Counted from the stretch's first letter, positions 50,118 to 59,512 are shown. The stretch: 64,000 bases of DNA from Chryseobacterium cucumeris (GCF_016775705.1 NZ_CP068760.1:4402001-4466000), one strand, 5' to 3'. Notes: generated by a model from the letters alone, not told the origin. Numbers and translations: made by a program.

Positions 50118-50256
50118 TATGTAGATCAGCAAAATCTGTGGGAAACTCTACTATAACTTATAAGACAGGTTTTGGCTGAAGCCCGTTCCTATTGAATTTC
50201 CAATAAATGTTATAATATAACTGGATAAGCTATATCCGAAGGGTAATTCGTGTATT

Positions 50257-50784
50257 TTAATTCATCTTTTTCAAAATCTTTTCAAATGTATTCACATTCC
50301 TGCTGGTAAACTGATCTTTAAGGCTCTTTTTACCTAATACTTTCCCGAAGGTAGAATCTAAGGTATTTCCTTTCGGAACCTGCCAGTAAAATATATCATT
50401 AACGATTGCAGCCTTTTCATTTTCTACCTGAGTGGCTTTCTGAAACTCCTCCATCAAAACCTTTTCCACTCCGGGAATTCCGACAAACCCATAAATATGA
50501 AGCTCGTCTTTTTTTCCAAAAGGAATACTGTTCCAGAAAACCTCAGTTTCTTTCTGAGATTTCACAAACAAAAAAGCTTCATAAGAAAAATGTTGCGACA
50601 TCGCTTTTTCCAGAATAGTTTTTAATTCTGTCGTATTTTTATCTGACGAAAAAACAATATTTCCGGAAGCCAGTATGGAACTTACCTCCTTCATTCCTGC
50701 ATCTTTAAAAACCTGGCAGACTTCCGCCATTTTCATATTGGTTCCTTTTACGTTGACGCCACGGAGAAAAGCACAGTATTTCAT
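50257..50784 (-). CDS. DUF1697 family protein
   Basis: A 175-residue soluble protein with the full DUF1697 pattern: 'MKYCAFLRGVNVKGTNMKMA', 'EVCQVFKDAGMKEVSSILAS', 'GNIVFSSDKNTTELKTILEK', 'IYGFVGIPGVEKVLMEEFQK', 'IFYWQVPKGNTLDSTFGKVL', 'KDQFTSRNVNTFEKIL'. Function unknown. It lies between repeat-rich DNA and the GT-C gene. A decayed copy of its last 33 codons lies 140 bases downstream. Confidence 0.87.
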   Translation of the reverse strand: MKYCAFLRGVNVKGTNMKMAEVCQVFKDAGMKEVSSILASGNIVFSSDKNTTELKTILEKAMSQHFSYEAFLFVKSQKETEVFWNSIPFGKKDELHIYGFVGIPGVEKVLMEEFQKATQVENEKAAIVNDIFYWQVPKGNTLDSTFGKVLGKKSLKDQFTSRNVNTFEKILKKMN

Positions 50785-50879
50785 TTTTTCAGGTATTAGG
50801 TTTGTTTTGAGTTTGAGGGTTTGAGAGTATTAGAGTGAAAGAGTTATTTTAAACTGTTTCACTAAAATATTTCAATCTT

Positions 50880-52373
50880 TTAATCAACTCTAATGTACAA
50901 ATTATAGTCTGTTCCGGAAGGTTTCAGATGGTAAATTTTTTCCAGAATCTTATTATCACTATTCAGATGATCTTTCACACGGAATTCCTTCAGAAGCTTA
51001 TAATGAGTTTTATAGTATTCTGAATTGGCATTATTCCCTTCATAAAGGTTTTTATAGGAAAGAAGATATTTCGGTTTTCTTGTTTTTACAGTATTAATCC
51101 AGTAATTTGTTTTATCTTTTTTAATTTCCTCCTGAATCTGTTTATCAACCAATCCAACCTCATCAATCGTTTTTAATCCTGAGAAATAAGGAACATAACC
51201 TGCCGGCTCCAATAAAATCCATTGGTTTTTATCTTTTTCATATTGATTTAAAAAGGTACCAATCGTTCTGCGGTAGTTCCACTCTCCGTTTCCTGTTGCA
51301 ATACAGTGAACAGTCTGGAAAACAAACATCGGAAAAATGTAGAATACAATTAATAATGAAAGCCATAGGTTTTTCTTCTCTTTCTGTTCCAGTACGAAAA
51401 TAAGAACAGGAACAAAAAGTAAAAGCTGCGGCACCCAGTAATACCAGTCGAATAAACTTTTTTGAGAAATGAAAATGATTTGTTTTGCCCAGCCGAAAAG
51501 AAAAATCATCCACAAAAAATAGTTTCTTTTTTCTCTTTGTCTGATCAGATAAATAAAACAAAGCAATTCAAAAATCAAAATTACGATAGTCAGCGGATTG
51601 AAATCTCCCGGAACTTTCAGCATTCCCCAGAAATTCCCAAAGCTTTTAAAGAAATATCCGATATGCTGCTGGATCGTAAAATTTTCACTGTAAAGCAATT
51701 TTTTTGCGGTAATGGTATTGTTCACCAGTTCTCCAAAGTAAAACCAGTTGAAAGCAACGGTTGATAAGACTCCAAAAGCTCCTCCAAAAATATAATTCCA
51801 TCTTATTTTTCTGTTCCAGAACAGATCCACAAGAAATACAATTCCAAGGAATATGACGGTATCAATTCTGGTAAACATGATTAAAACGGGAAAGAGTGTC
51901 ACAACCCATTTTTTCCCTTTGTTAAATCCGTAGTACAACAATGCCATCTCCAGAAAAAACAGAATTCCATATTCCATACCAAGGATTGAAATTTTAATGG
52001 CTGGCGGTAAAATACCGATCAGAAATATAAAGATTGCCTTATGCCATGGATTTTTTAAAACCAGATTAGACAGCCATAAAGTTCCTATGGTAAACAGTAT
52101 GGAATTAAAAATCAAAAGAGGCTCAATAAAATTTTCTTTTCCAAAAACAAGATTGAAAATATAGGATACAAAAACATACAGATGTGTTGTAGATGCAGAA
52201 ATTTTAGTATCTCCATTGAAGCCGATTACTCCATAATCCAATAGATTCTGGGCAACTCTCCAGGTGATAAACGCATCTTCCTGGATATAGTGCGTTAATA
52301 AAAAAAGAAGTTTAAAAAGAACCGTAGCAATGACGGCATACATTGGGAATTTGTTATTTTGTGTTTCGGACAT
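50880..52373 (-). CDS. GT-C family membrane glycosyltransferase-like protein
   Basis: A 497-residue inner-membrane protein with about eleven helices. Near the N-terminus 'YIQEDAFITWRVAQNLLDYG' and 'VIGFNGDTKISASTTHLYVF' show the acidic (ED) first loop typical of polyprenyl-phosphate-sugar-dependent GT-C enzymes (ArnT, PMT, arabinofuranosyltransferase types). The last 130 residues are soluble and probably periplasmic ('QWILLEPAGYVPYFSGLKTI', 'VDKQIQEEIKKDKTNYWIN'). Acceptor unknown. It is downstream of GT117 across a terminator, so the two may be related in task but are separately transcribed. Confidence 0.75.
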   Translation of the reverse strand: MSETQNNKFPMYAVIATVLFKLLFLLTHYIQEDAFITWRVAQNLLDYGVIGFNGDTKISASTTHLYVFVSYIFNLVFGKENFIEPLLIFNSILFTIGTLWLSNLVLKNPWHKAIFIFLIGILPPAIKISILGMEYGILFFLEMALLYYGFNKGKKWVVTLFPVLIMFTRIDTVIFLGIVFLVDLFWNRKIRWNYIFGGAFGVLSTVAFNWFYFGELVNNTITAKKLLYSENFTIQQHIGYFFKSFGNFWGMLKVPGDFNPLTIVILIFELLCFIYLIRQREKRNYFLWMIFLFGWAKQIIFISQKSLFDWYYWVPQLLLFVPVLIFVLEQKEKKNLWLSLLIVFYIFPMFVFQTVHCIATGNGEWNYRRTIGTFLNQYEKDKNQWILLEPAGYVPYFSGLKTIDEVGLVDKQIQEEIKKDKTNYWINTVKTRKPKYLLSYKNLYEGNNANSEYYKTHYKLLKEFRVKDHLNSDNKILEKIYHLKPSGTDYNLYIRVD

Positions 52374-52429
52374 TATGTATTTTTACTTTCACAAATATAA
52401 TCTTAAAATTCAGGATTCCCAATAATAAA

Positions 52430-52453
52430 AAAACGGAACCGAAGTTCCGTTTT
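52430..52453. terminator. Bidirectional terminator after the GT117 gene
   Basis: Perfect 10-bp stem AAAACGGAAC (52430-52439) / GTTCCGTTTT (52444-52453) with a CGAA tetraloop. A-rich left and T-rich right flanks give U-tracts on both strands. Confidence 0.85.
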
Positions 52454-52461
52454 AAAGTATT

Positions 52462-55400
52462 TTATTTTGTTGCTTTGATAATCGCAGTCGTAATCTGATT
52501 TTCCTTTTCTTTGGAATAGGTAGAATCATAAGGCTCCATCACATCAAATAAGTACTGATAGAATGGCGTAATTTCCTGTACATTTTCAGACTCTTTCATC
52601 GCCTTATCTCTGCCCATTTCCTGAAGATCTTTGATAAATACATTGAACTTCTTGTCAATCGGTTCTATGGATTTTACCAGATAAGCATATGCTTTTTCTT
52701 TCTGTCCGATCTTTGTATAAGCATCTGTTACTGCAGAAACCACAAGAGAATATTCCATTGGTTTTGTTCTCATCTGTCTTCTCAGATAGCTTTGATCTGC
52801 TTTGGAAAGACTTAAATAATAATCATACTCTTCAAAGATTCCTTTTTTAAGCACTTCAGCAATCTGAAGACCTTTCTGTTCCTGTCCTGCAATGATGTAT
52901 CCTGAAACAATTGAACTTAATGAACGGGGATCATTATATTTCTCTGCCGGAATTTCTTTGGCTGCAAGATCCAGAATTTCCAATGCTTTAGCTTTCTGTC
53001 CGCTTAATGCAAGGGCTGCTGCCGCTCTGCTCGCTGACATTCTATAGCTGATGATATTGGAAGTAGCCGTTTCATCAAAGTGAGCATTTAAGTTTTTGAA
53101 GTTCCCCCATCTGAAGTTTTTCACTACATTATAAAGAGAATTGGCATCTACTCGTCCCATATCTCCATCAGCGCTCGGAGGCGTCTGGATAGGAATTAAT
53201 CGGTAACTGAATCCATCAAACTGAAGATAATCGTTCAGATAGAAAATATTCTCACTGTCATAAATACCTCCTGATGAGAAGTTGATCGGACGCTTCCAGT
53301 CGAAGTTCGCTAAAAGATCCATCAAAATCAGGTTATTCTTATAAAGCGTATTTCCTTTGTAAGTAATCATGATCTGATTGGCAACATTCGGAAGATCTTC
53401 TTTGTTGATAATTCCTGCTTTTAAAGCATTTTCTTTGTTAACAGGAAGGATGAATTTGTTTACCGGAAGGATATTGTATTTTTCAAATTTCTCTTCTCCG
53501 AAGTACATTTTCAACAATTCGTCTTTTTCAGGAGATTTGAACTTAATGAATTCAATTGCTTGTTTCAACGTTAACGAATCCTGAGTAAGATATTTTCTGA
53601 ACGACTGGAATTCTGTTTCCGGCGCTCCCTGTTCTTTCAACATAGAGAAAACACCTTCCCAATCTTCCTTCTTCATCATGTAGATCTGGTCGTTTACACC
53701 ATCTCTATAGTCGTCATGCGTCAGCTGACTAGGGATTCCCATCGCATTGTACGTTCTTCTTTTGATTTGATCCAGATTCCATGGAGTTGAAGCAAGAGTA
53801 AAGTTAACCACCTTCACATCATCCCTGAACTGTTCTGTCTCCTGAATAGCCCAAACCGGGTAAGTATCGTTATCTCCGTAAACGAAAAGGATATCGTTTT
53901 TCGGCAATGATTTTAACACTGAATACGCATAGTCGTATGCAGTATATCTGTTGCTTCTGTCATGAACATTATAGTTCTGGAAGCCCATCATGAATGGTAC
54001 TCCTAATAAAACCACTCCCAGAGCAATATTAGCCCCGTTTGATTTTATTTTAGATTGTAAGAACCAAAGAATAGCTCCGGCACCCAAACCGATCCAGATC
54101 GCAAATGCATAGAAAGAACCTACCATTGCATAATCTCTTTCTCTCGGTTCAAAAGGTTTTACCCCAGTATAGAAAACAATCCCTACACTTGTTAAAATAA
54201 ATAAAGATAACAATGCATAGAATCTTCCGAAATCTCTGTTCAACTGGAAGAAGAACCCAATCAATCCTAAAATTAACGGAAGGAAGAAGAATTTAACTGT
54301 ACTTTCATTCTTAAATTTAGCAGGCATTTTATCCTGATTTCCTACCACAGCATTATCAACGAAAGGAATTCCGGAAATCCAGTTTCCTTTTGTGCTTTCC
54401 ATGTTTCCTTCAAGATCATTTTGTCTTCCTACGAAGTTCCACATCAGATATCTTACAAAGTAATATCCGTTCTGGAAAGTAATAAAATAATCCATATTCT
54501 GAAGAAATGAAGGCTTCTGAACATTGATCAGATTATAAGGTTTTACTTTCAGATAATCTGAAGCGGTAATTGATTTATCTTCATATTTTGCTCTCAGTTC
54601 GTCAAAGATCTGCTTTGCCTGCGGATTGTCTGCCACATCTTCATTAGAATAATTGAATGTAAAATCAGGAGCGCCATACATAGAAATATAGTTGGCCATT
54701 ACATCCTTATCTTCATTAAACATTCTCGGCATTAAGCTTACCTGAGACTTGTTGAATACATAATTGAAACGGTCTCCCGTTTTTCTGTAGGTTCCGGTTT
54801 TTTCATCTTTTTCATAGATTTCCCCGGTTTTCTTTGTTTTGAAACTTCCGTCTTCGTTTTTCTCAATTCCGTTAGCATCAAGGAATGCCGTGTAGTTTTG
54901 TCCGTAAATAGTAGGCCAGTCACCATACTGCTCTCTGTTATAATAATCGAGCATACCGATTGCCGTATCCGGATCATTAAGGTTCATTGGCGGGTTGGCA
55001 TTCGCTCTGATAGGAATAACCATCCAGCAGGAGAACCCTATCATCATGAAAACTACAGATAATGCAGCCGTCTGATAAATGTTTCTTTTTGCCTTTCTTG
55101 CATATTTAATTAAGAAGTAGCAGATCGCTACCATTAAAATAAACGCTGCAATGGTTCCGGAGTGGAAAGGAAGTCCAAGACCATTCACAAAGAAAATCTC
55201 AAGTCTTCCGAACATTGTCATAATTAAAGGGAAGATAATTTTGAAAACAATAATCAAAATCCCTAATGTAATAAGGTTTGCCCAGATAAAGTTTTTCCAG
55301 GTAAACTTGTAATTTCTTGCATAGTATACCAGACATACTGCAGGAATTGCCAGCATACACATCATATGTACTCCTACAGAAAGTCCTAAAACGAAGAAAA

Positions 55401-55947
55401 TAAGAATAATCCATCTTTCACTGTCTCCCGCCTGATACTCATTCTCCCATTTGGTGATTAACCAGACCAAAAGCGCAATGAACATAGAAGCCATAGAGTA
55501 AACCTCTCCCTCTACCGCAGAGAACCAGAACGTATCTGAGAATGTAAAGCAAAGTGCTCCCACTGCTCCCGCAAATAAAATAGAGATTTCCTGATGTTTT
55601 GTAATTTCTTCAAAATCTTTGTTTAAAAGTCTTCTCACAAAATGAGTGATCGTCCAAAACAAAAATAAAATAGTCAGCGCACTGAACAATGCAGACATCG
55701 CGTTGATCACGATAGAATAGTTTTCGCCTTTCCCTAATGCAAAAATGGCTGCCACGGCACCCACTATCTGGAATAAAGCAGCTCCGGGAGCGTGCGTTAC
55801 TTCAAGTTTTACTGCAGAAGAAATGTACTCGCCACAATCCCAGAAACTGAAATTGGGTTCTATGGTGGACAAGTACGTAAAGAAAGCAATAACGAAAATC
55901 ACCCATCCTGAAACGGTGTTCCATTGCCTAAAAGTCCAATTTTTCAT
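52462..55947 (-). CDS. Glycosyltransferase family 117 (DUF2723) protein
   Basis: A 1161-residue inner-membrane GT-C protein. 'TVSGWVIFVIAFFTYLSTIE' then 'PNFSFWDCGEYISSAVKLEV' and 'HAPGAALFQIVGAVAAIFAL' form the DUF2723 signature with the catalytic-type acidic residues (D, E) in the first periplasmic loop. About a dozen helices extend to residue 700 in two blocks with a soluble insert, and the C-terminal 380 residues hold TPR-like helices ('AAAALALSGQKAKALEILDL', 'YTKIGQKEKAYAYLVKSIEP'). It is present in nearly all Bacteroidota; the sugar and acceptor are not certain, but O-glycosylation or polysaccharide transfer is expected. The minus-strand element TATTTTCG at 55973-55966 is a likely -7 box. 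Confidence 0.9.
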   Translation of the reverse strand: MKNWTFRQWNTVSGWVIFVIAFFTYLSTIEPNFSFWDCGEYISSAVKLEVTHAPGAALFQIVGAVAAIFALGKGENYSIVINAMSALFSALTILFLFWTITHFVRRLLNKDFEEITKHQEISILFAGAVGALCFTFSDTFWFSAVEGEVYSMASMFIALLVWLITKWENEYQAGDSERWIILIFFVLGLSVGVHMMCMLAIPAVCLVYYARNYKFTWKNFIWANLITLGILIIVFKIIFPLIMTMFGRLEIFFVNGLGLPFHSGTIAAFILMVAICYFLIKYARKAKRNIYQTAALSVVFMMIGFSCWMVIPIRANANPPMNLNDPDTAIGMLDYYNREQYGDWPTIYGQNYTAFLDANGIEKNEDGSFKTKKTGEIYEKDEKTGTYRKTGDRFNYVFNKSQVSLMPRMFNEDKDVMANYISMYGAPDFTFNYSNEDVADNPQAKQIFDELRAKYEDKSITASDYLKVKPYNLINVQKPSFLQNMDYFITFQNGYYFVRYLMWNFVGRQNDLEGNMESTKGNWISGIPFVDNAVVGNQDKMPAKFKNESTVKFFFLPLILGLIGFFFQLNRDFGRFYALLSLFILTSVGIVFYTGVKPFEPRERDYAMVGSFYAFAIWIGLGAGAILWFLQSKIKSNGANIALGVVLLGVPFMMGFQNYNVHDRSNRYTAYDYAYSVLKSLPKNDILFVYGDNDTYPVWAIQETEQFRDDVKVVNFTLASTPWNLDQIKRRTYNAMGIPSQLTHDDYRDGVNDQIYMMKKEDWEGVFSMLKEQGAPETEFQSFRKYLTQDSLTLKQAIEFIKFKSPEKDELLKMYFGEEKFEKYNILPVNKFILPVNKENALKAGIINKEDLPNVANQIMITYKGNTLYKNNLILMDLLANFDWKRPINFSSGGIYDSENIFYLNDYLQFDGFSYRLIPIQTPPSADGDMGRVDANSLYNVVKNFRWGNFKNLNAHFDETATSNIISYRMSASRAAAALALSGQKAKALEILDLAAKEIPAEKYNDPRSLSSIVSGYIIAGQEQKGLQIAEVLKKGIFEEYDYYLSLSKADQSYLRRQMRTKPMEYSLVVSAVTDAYTKIGQKEKAYAYLVKSIEPIDKKFNVFIKDLQEMGRDKAMKESENVQEITPFYQYLFDVMEPYDSTYSKEKENQITTAIIKATK

Positions 55948-56131
55948 AGTATTAAATCAATTATGCGAAAATAAGGCTTTTATCTTATTTTATGCGGGTT
56001 TTAACAAAATTTAAAAATTTTGGCGCAGTATTTGCGATTATACTCGTGTCAAAACTGAAAATACTAAAATATTTTTTTACAAACTATGCCCTAGAAATCA
56101 AACAAAAGTTTAGTAATTATTTATTTTTTTG

Positions 56132-56139
56132 TATTTTTG
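56132..56139 (+). promoter_or_regulatory. -7 promoter element (TATTTTTG) of the cysteate-synthase-like gene
   Basis: TATTTTTG matches TAnnTTTG, 30 bases before the ATG at 56170. The upstream GTTTAG is a poor -33. It lies in the 222-base divergent region with the GT117 gene. Confidence 0.5.
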
Positions 56140-56169
56140 CAGTCAGATTTTTATTGAAAATAACAAATA

Positions 56170-57207
56170 ATGAGTAATGTTTACGATAATATTCTTGGCC
56201 TGATAGGACACACTCCGATGGTGAAGCTAAATACTGTGACAAAAGATATTCCAGCAACCATTTATGCCAAGTTAGAATCATATAATCCTGGACATTCCAC
56301 TAAAGACCGAATCGCACTTCATATTATAGAAAACGCAGAGAAAAAAGGCCTTTTAAAAGAAGATTCTGTAGTTGTAGAAACTACTTCCGGTAATACCGGG
56401 TTTTCTATTGCGATGGTATGTATCATTAAGGGATATAAATGTATTCTTGCAGTAAGTGATAAAACAAAACCTGAAAAAATTGCTTATCTGAAAGCATTGG
56501 GAGCTACGGTATATATATGCCCGGCCAATGTACCGGCAGATGATCCAAGGTCATATTATGAAGTAGCTAAAAGAATCGCTCAGGAAACTCCTAATTCTAT
56601 TTACATCAATCAATATTTTAACGAATTGAATATTGATGCACACTATCAGACAACAGGTCCCGAGATCTGGGAACAGACACAAGGTAAGATCACTCACCTT
56701 TTTGCCTGCACCGGAACGGGGGGTACGCTGTCTGGTTCTGCCAAATTTTTGAAGGAAAAAAATCCTGATATCAAGATTATTGGTGTAGATGCAGACGGTT
56801 CGATCCTTAAAAGCTATCACGAAACAGGAGAAATACATAAAGAAGATGTACATCCTTATCAGATTGAAGGAATGGGTAAAAACCTGATCCCTTCTGCCCT
56901 GCTTTTTGACAAGGTAGATGAGTTTGTAAGGGTAAATGATGAAATGTCCGCGTACAGAACCCGCGAAATTGCTTTGAAAGAAGCCATCATGGGAGGTTAT
57001 ACTACCGGAGCTGTAACCCAGGGATTGATGCAGTATGCCCAGTCTCATGAACTTACAGAAAATGACGTAGTTGTTTTGATTTATCCTGACCACGGTTCCA
57101 GATACATCACTAAAGTATACAGTGACAAATGGATGGCAGAACAAGGATTTGTTAACAACTGTGTTCACAACTATGACGAAGTTTTCAAAACCGAGTTTAT
57201 CAAATAA
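56170..57207 (+). CDS. PLP-dependent cysteine-synthase-fold enzyme, probable cysteate synthase (CapA-like)
   Basis: A 345-residue cytoplasmic fold-II PLP enzyme. 'LIGHTPMVKLNTV', Schiff-base Lys45 in 'GHSTKDRIALHI', the substrate loop 'TTSGNTG', the phosphate clamp 'GTGGTLSGSAKFLK' and the C-terminal 'VLIYPDHGSRYITKVYSD'. By fold alone it reads as O-acetylserine sulfhydrylase or cystathionine beta-synthase. Because the next gene is an alpha-oxoamine synthase, the better fit is the sulfonolipid pathway of Bacteroidota, where such an enzyme makes L-cysteate from O-phosphoserine and sulfite. That substrate choice is inference from context; ordinary cysteine synthesis cannot be excluded. Confidence 0.8.
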   Translation: MSNVYDNILGLIGHTPMVKLNTVTKDIPATIYAKLESYNPGHSTKDRIALHIIENAEKKGLLKEDSVVVETTSGNTGFSIAMVCIIKGYKCILAVSDKTKPEKIAYLKALGATVYICPANVPADDPRSYYEVAKRIAQETPNSIYINQYFNELNIDAHYQTTGPEIWEQTQGKITHLFACTGTGGTLSGSAKFLKEKNPDIKIIGVDADGSILKSYHETGEIHKEDVHPYQIEGMGKNLIPSALLFDKVDEFVRVNDEMSAYRTREIALKEAIMGGYTTGAVTQGLMQYAQSHELTENDVVVLIYPDHGSRYITKVYSDKWMAEQGFVNNCVHNYDEVFKTEFIK

Positions 57208-57234
57208 GAACGAATAAAATCACGATACAAATAA

Positions 57235-57272
57235 ATAAAGCCTTTTGCGTATTCAGACAAAAAAGGCTTTAT
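57235..57272 (+). terminator. Hairpin between the cysteate-synthase-like and acyltransferase genes
   Basis: Perfect 12-bp stem ATAAAGCCTTTT (57235-57246) / AAAAGGCTTTAT (57261-57272) with a 14-base loop. The sequence after it (TACTTAAAAA) has no T-run and no separate promoter is visible before 57293, so readthrough or attenuation is likely rather than full termination. Confidence 0.55.
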
Positions 57273-57292
57273 TACTTAAAAATTACGATACA

Positions 57293-58567
57293 ATGTTGGA
57301 TATTTTTGAAAGAATAAAAGAAAATCCAGGACCACTTGGACAATTTGCAGATTATGGTGAAGGCTATTTTATTTTCCCAAGATTAGAGGGACCTATTGGC
57401 CCGAGAATGCAGTTTCAGGGGAGAGAAGTAATTTTCTGGAGTGCCAATGACTATTTAGGGCTGTGTAATCACCCTGAAGTAATAGAAGCGGATGCGAAAG
57501 CGGCTGCAGAATATGGAATGTTCTATCCAATGGGAGCAAGAGCAATGTCCGGAGAAACAGACCAGCACCTTCAGCTGGAAAGAGAACTGGCAGACTTCGT
57601 AAAAAAAGAATCAGCATACTTATTGAATTTCGGTTACCAGGGAATGGTTTCTACCATTGATGCTTTGGTAAGCAGAAATGATGTGATTGTTTATGATATG
57701 GATTCTCATGCCTGCATTGTGGATGGAGTAAGACTTCATTCCGGTAAAAGATTTACCTACAAGCATAATGATATGGCAAGTCTTGAGAAAAACCTTCAGA
57801 GAGCCACTAAGGTAGCTGAAGAAACAGGTGGAGGTATCCTTGTGATCACAGAAGGAGTTTTCGGGATGAGAGGACAACAGGGAAAAATCAAAGAGATCTG
57901 CGATCTTAAATCCAAATACCAGTTCAGACTTTTAGTAGATGATGCCCACGGTTTCGGAACTCTTGGTAAAACAGGAGCCGGTGTAGGTGAAGAGCAGGAC
58001 TGTAACGATCAGATCGATGTCTATTTCTCTACATTTGCAAAATCAATGGCTGGTTTCGGAGCATTCCTTGCGGGTGACAAAGAAATCATCAGATATCTGA
58101 AATTCAACTTAAGATCACAAATCTTTGCAAAATCTCTTACGATGCCAATGGTAATCGGAGGATTAAAAAGACTGGAGCTATTGAGATCAAGACCTGAAAT
58201 CAAAGCTAAACTTTGGGAGAATGTTTACAAATTACAAAACGGACTTACAGAAAGAGGATTCAATATTGGAGACACTAATACTTGTGTAACTCCGGTAATG
58301 ATGCAGGGAACTCCTGTAGAGGCTACTCTATTGGTAAAAGATTTAAGAGAGAATTACGGTATTTTCACCTCTGTGGTGGTATATCCGGTCATTCCGAAGG
58401 GAATGATTCTTTTAAGACTGATTCCTACCGCTTCTCATACAGATGCAGAGATTAATGAAACTCTGGCAGCGTTTGAAGCAATTCATGATAAGTTAGTAGG
58501 TGGCTACTACAAAGATCAGGAACAAAAATTACTGCAGGAACAAGGATTAAGTTTTAAACCGATTTAA
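57293..58567 (+). CDS. Alpha-oxoamine synthase, probable cysteate acyltransferase (CapB/SPT-like)
   Basis: A 424-residue cytoplasmic PLP enzyme of the serine palmitoyltransferase/KBL family. 'IFWSANDYLGLCNHPEVIEA', 'YGMFYPMGARAMSGETDQHL', His139 in 'YDMDSHACIVDG' stacking on PLP, 'RLLVDDAHGFGTLGKTGAGV' and Schiff-base Lys250 in 'TFAKSMAGFG'. It should condense a long acyl-thioester with an amino acid, losing CO2. With L-cysteate from the previous gene the product would be 3-dehydrocapnine, the precursor of sulfobacins reported from Chryseobacterium; serine (sphingolipid) is the alternative. The Met at 57293 is preferred since the upstream frame runs through the hairpin. Confidence 0.85.
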   Translation: MLDIFERIKENPGPLGQFADYGEGYFIFPRLEGPIGPRMQFQGREVIFWSANDYLGLCNHPEVIEADAKAAAEYGMFYPMGARAMSGETDQHLQLERELADFVKKESAYLLNFGYQGMVSTIDALVSRNDVIVYDMDSHACIVDGVRLHSGKRFTYKHNDMASLEKNLQRATKVAEETGGGILVITEGVFGMRGQQGKIKEICDLKSKYQFRLLVDDAHGFGTLGKTGAGVGEEQDCNDQIDVYFSTFAKSMAGFGAFLAGDKEIIRYLKFNLRSQIFAKSLTMPMVIGGLKRLELLRSRPEIKAKLWENVYKLQNGLTERGFNIGDTNTCVTPVMMQGTPVEATLLVKDLRENYGIFTSVVVYPVIPKGMILLRLIPTASHTDAEINETLAAFEAIHDKLVGGYYKDQEQKLLQEQGLSFKPI

Positions 58568-58582
58568 TCTTAAAAAAATAAA

Positions 58583-58613
58583 AAAAGCCACTGATTGATT
58601 CAGTGGCTTTTTT
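58583..58613 (+). terminator. Intrinsic terminator after the acyltransferase gene
   Basis: Perfect 11-bp stem AAAAGCCACTG (58583-58593) / CAGTGGCTTTT (58601-58611) with loop ATTGATT, followed by a T-run. Confidence 0.9.
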
Positions 58614-58633
58614 GTTTAATAACTATAAAGCAC

Positions 58634-59512
58634 ATGAAACTTAGAGGTTACACACTGGGAATTTTGTCGGCCGTTTCCTATGGTCTGATTCCGATTTTTA
58701 TTCTGCCCGTAAAGCAGGCGCATTTTTCAATGGATATTACGCTGTTTTACAGATTTTTCTTTTCAGCATTAATGGTGGGAGGATATCTGCTGTATTCAGG
58801 GGAGAGTTTTAGAATCAATAAAAAAGAGGTCTTAATCCTGGCCATCCTTGGTATCTGTTATGCCCTTTCTTCAGAGTTTCTCTTTTTGGGGTATGATTTC
58901 CTGACACCGGGGATTGCCTCTACCGTTTTATTTATTTATCCTATTATTGTCGCATTGATCATGCTTTTCTTTTATAAGGAGAGGCTTACCAGATTATCCG
59001 GAGCTTCTTTACTTCTTGCTTTCGCGGGAGTTATTGTTTTATGTTTAAAAGGAAAAGGACTGGAAATCAACTTTGCAGGGTTGGGAATTGTCATGCTCAG
59101 TTCACTGTTCTATGCTTTATATATGGTTATCGTCAACAAGTCGAATATCAAGGTTTCCGGATTCAAGCTTACATTTTATTCAATGCTTTTCACCTCACTG
59201 TTCTTTATGTCCAAAGCGGTCACAGCACATGCATCGTTTGCTATTCCTTCAACAGAGATCTTCATTAACTTCCTTATTTTTGCCTTTCTGACTACAGTGA
59301 TCTCCAGTCTTTGTCTGGTATATGCTATTAAATATATCGGATCTACTCCTGTGGCTATTTTAGGAGCTTTGGAACCTGTTGTTGCTGTATTGATCAGTGT
59401 CCTGATGTTTCATGAAAAATTCACTCTGAATTTACTCATCGGGATTACTTTAATTCTTTTGGGAGTTACCCTGAATGTGATTGGAGACCAAAAGAAAATA
59501 AACCATATCTAA
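58634..59512 (+). CDS. EamA/DMT-family transporter
   Basis: A 292-residue inner-membrane carrier with ten helices in two EamA repeats ('LGILSAVSYGLIPIFILPVK' and 'GLGIVMLSSLFYALYMVIVN' start each half; 'ASTVLFIYPIIVALIMLFFY' and 'AILGALEPVVAVLISVLMFH' are the matching pore segments). Met at 58634 begins the first helix. Its start is 20 bases after the terminator of the acyltransferase gene, so it may be reached by readthrough. Substrate unknown; distinct from the EamA protein at 27953. Confidence 0.85.
   Translation: MKLRGYTLGILSAVSYGLIPIFILPVKQAHFSMDITLFYRFFFSALMVGGYLLYSGESFRINKKEVLILAILGICYALSSEFLFLGYDFLTPGIASTVLFIYPIIVALIMLFFYKERLTRLSGASLLLAFAGVIVLCLKGKGLEINFAGLGIVMLSSLFYALYMVIVNKSNIKVSGFKLTFYSMLFTSLFFMSKAVTAHASFAIPSTEIFINFLIFAFLTTVISSLCLVYAIKYIGSTPVAILGALEPVVAVLISVLMFHEKFTLNLLIGITLILLGVTLNVIGDQKKINHI

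Larger units (their letters stand above)
49580..50256. other. Repeat-rich intergenic region with a decayed gene tail
   Basis: A 677-base gap. It holds four copies of GCTTCGACAGGCTCAGCATG (one inverted), a degraded copy of the 3' end of the adjacent DUF1697 gene (50016-50117), and the 17-mer AAGCCCGTTCCTATTGA (50179-50195), which is repeated exactly at 63168-63184. No intact gene. Confidence 0.65.

Noticed and set aside
56551..57168. 205-codon minus-strand open frame opposite the cysteate-synthase-like gene
   Set aside because: The plus strand carries all motifs of a PLP enzyme over this interval; the reverse frame has no recognisable domain.
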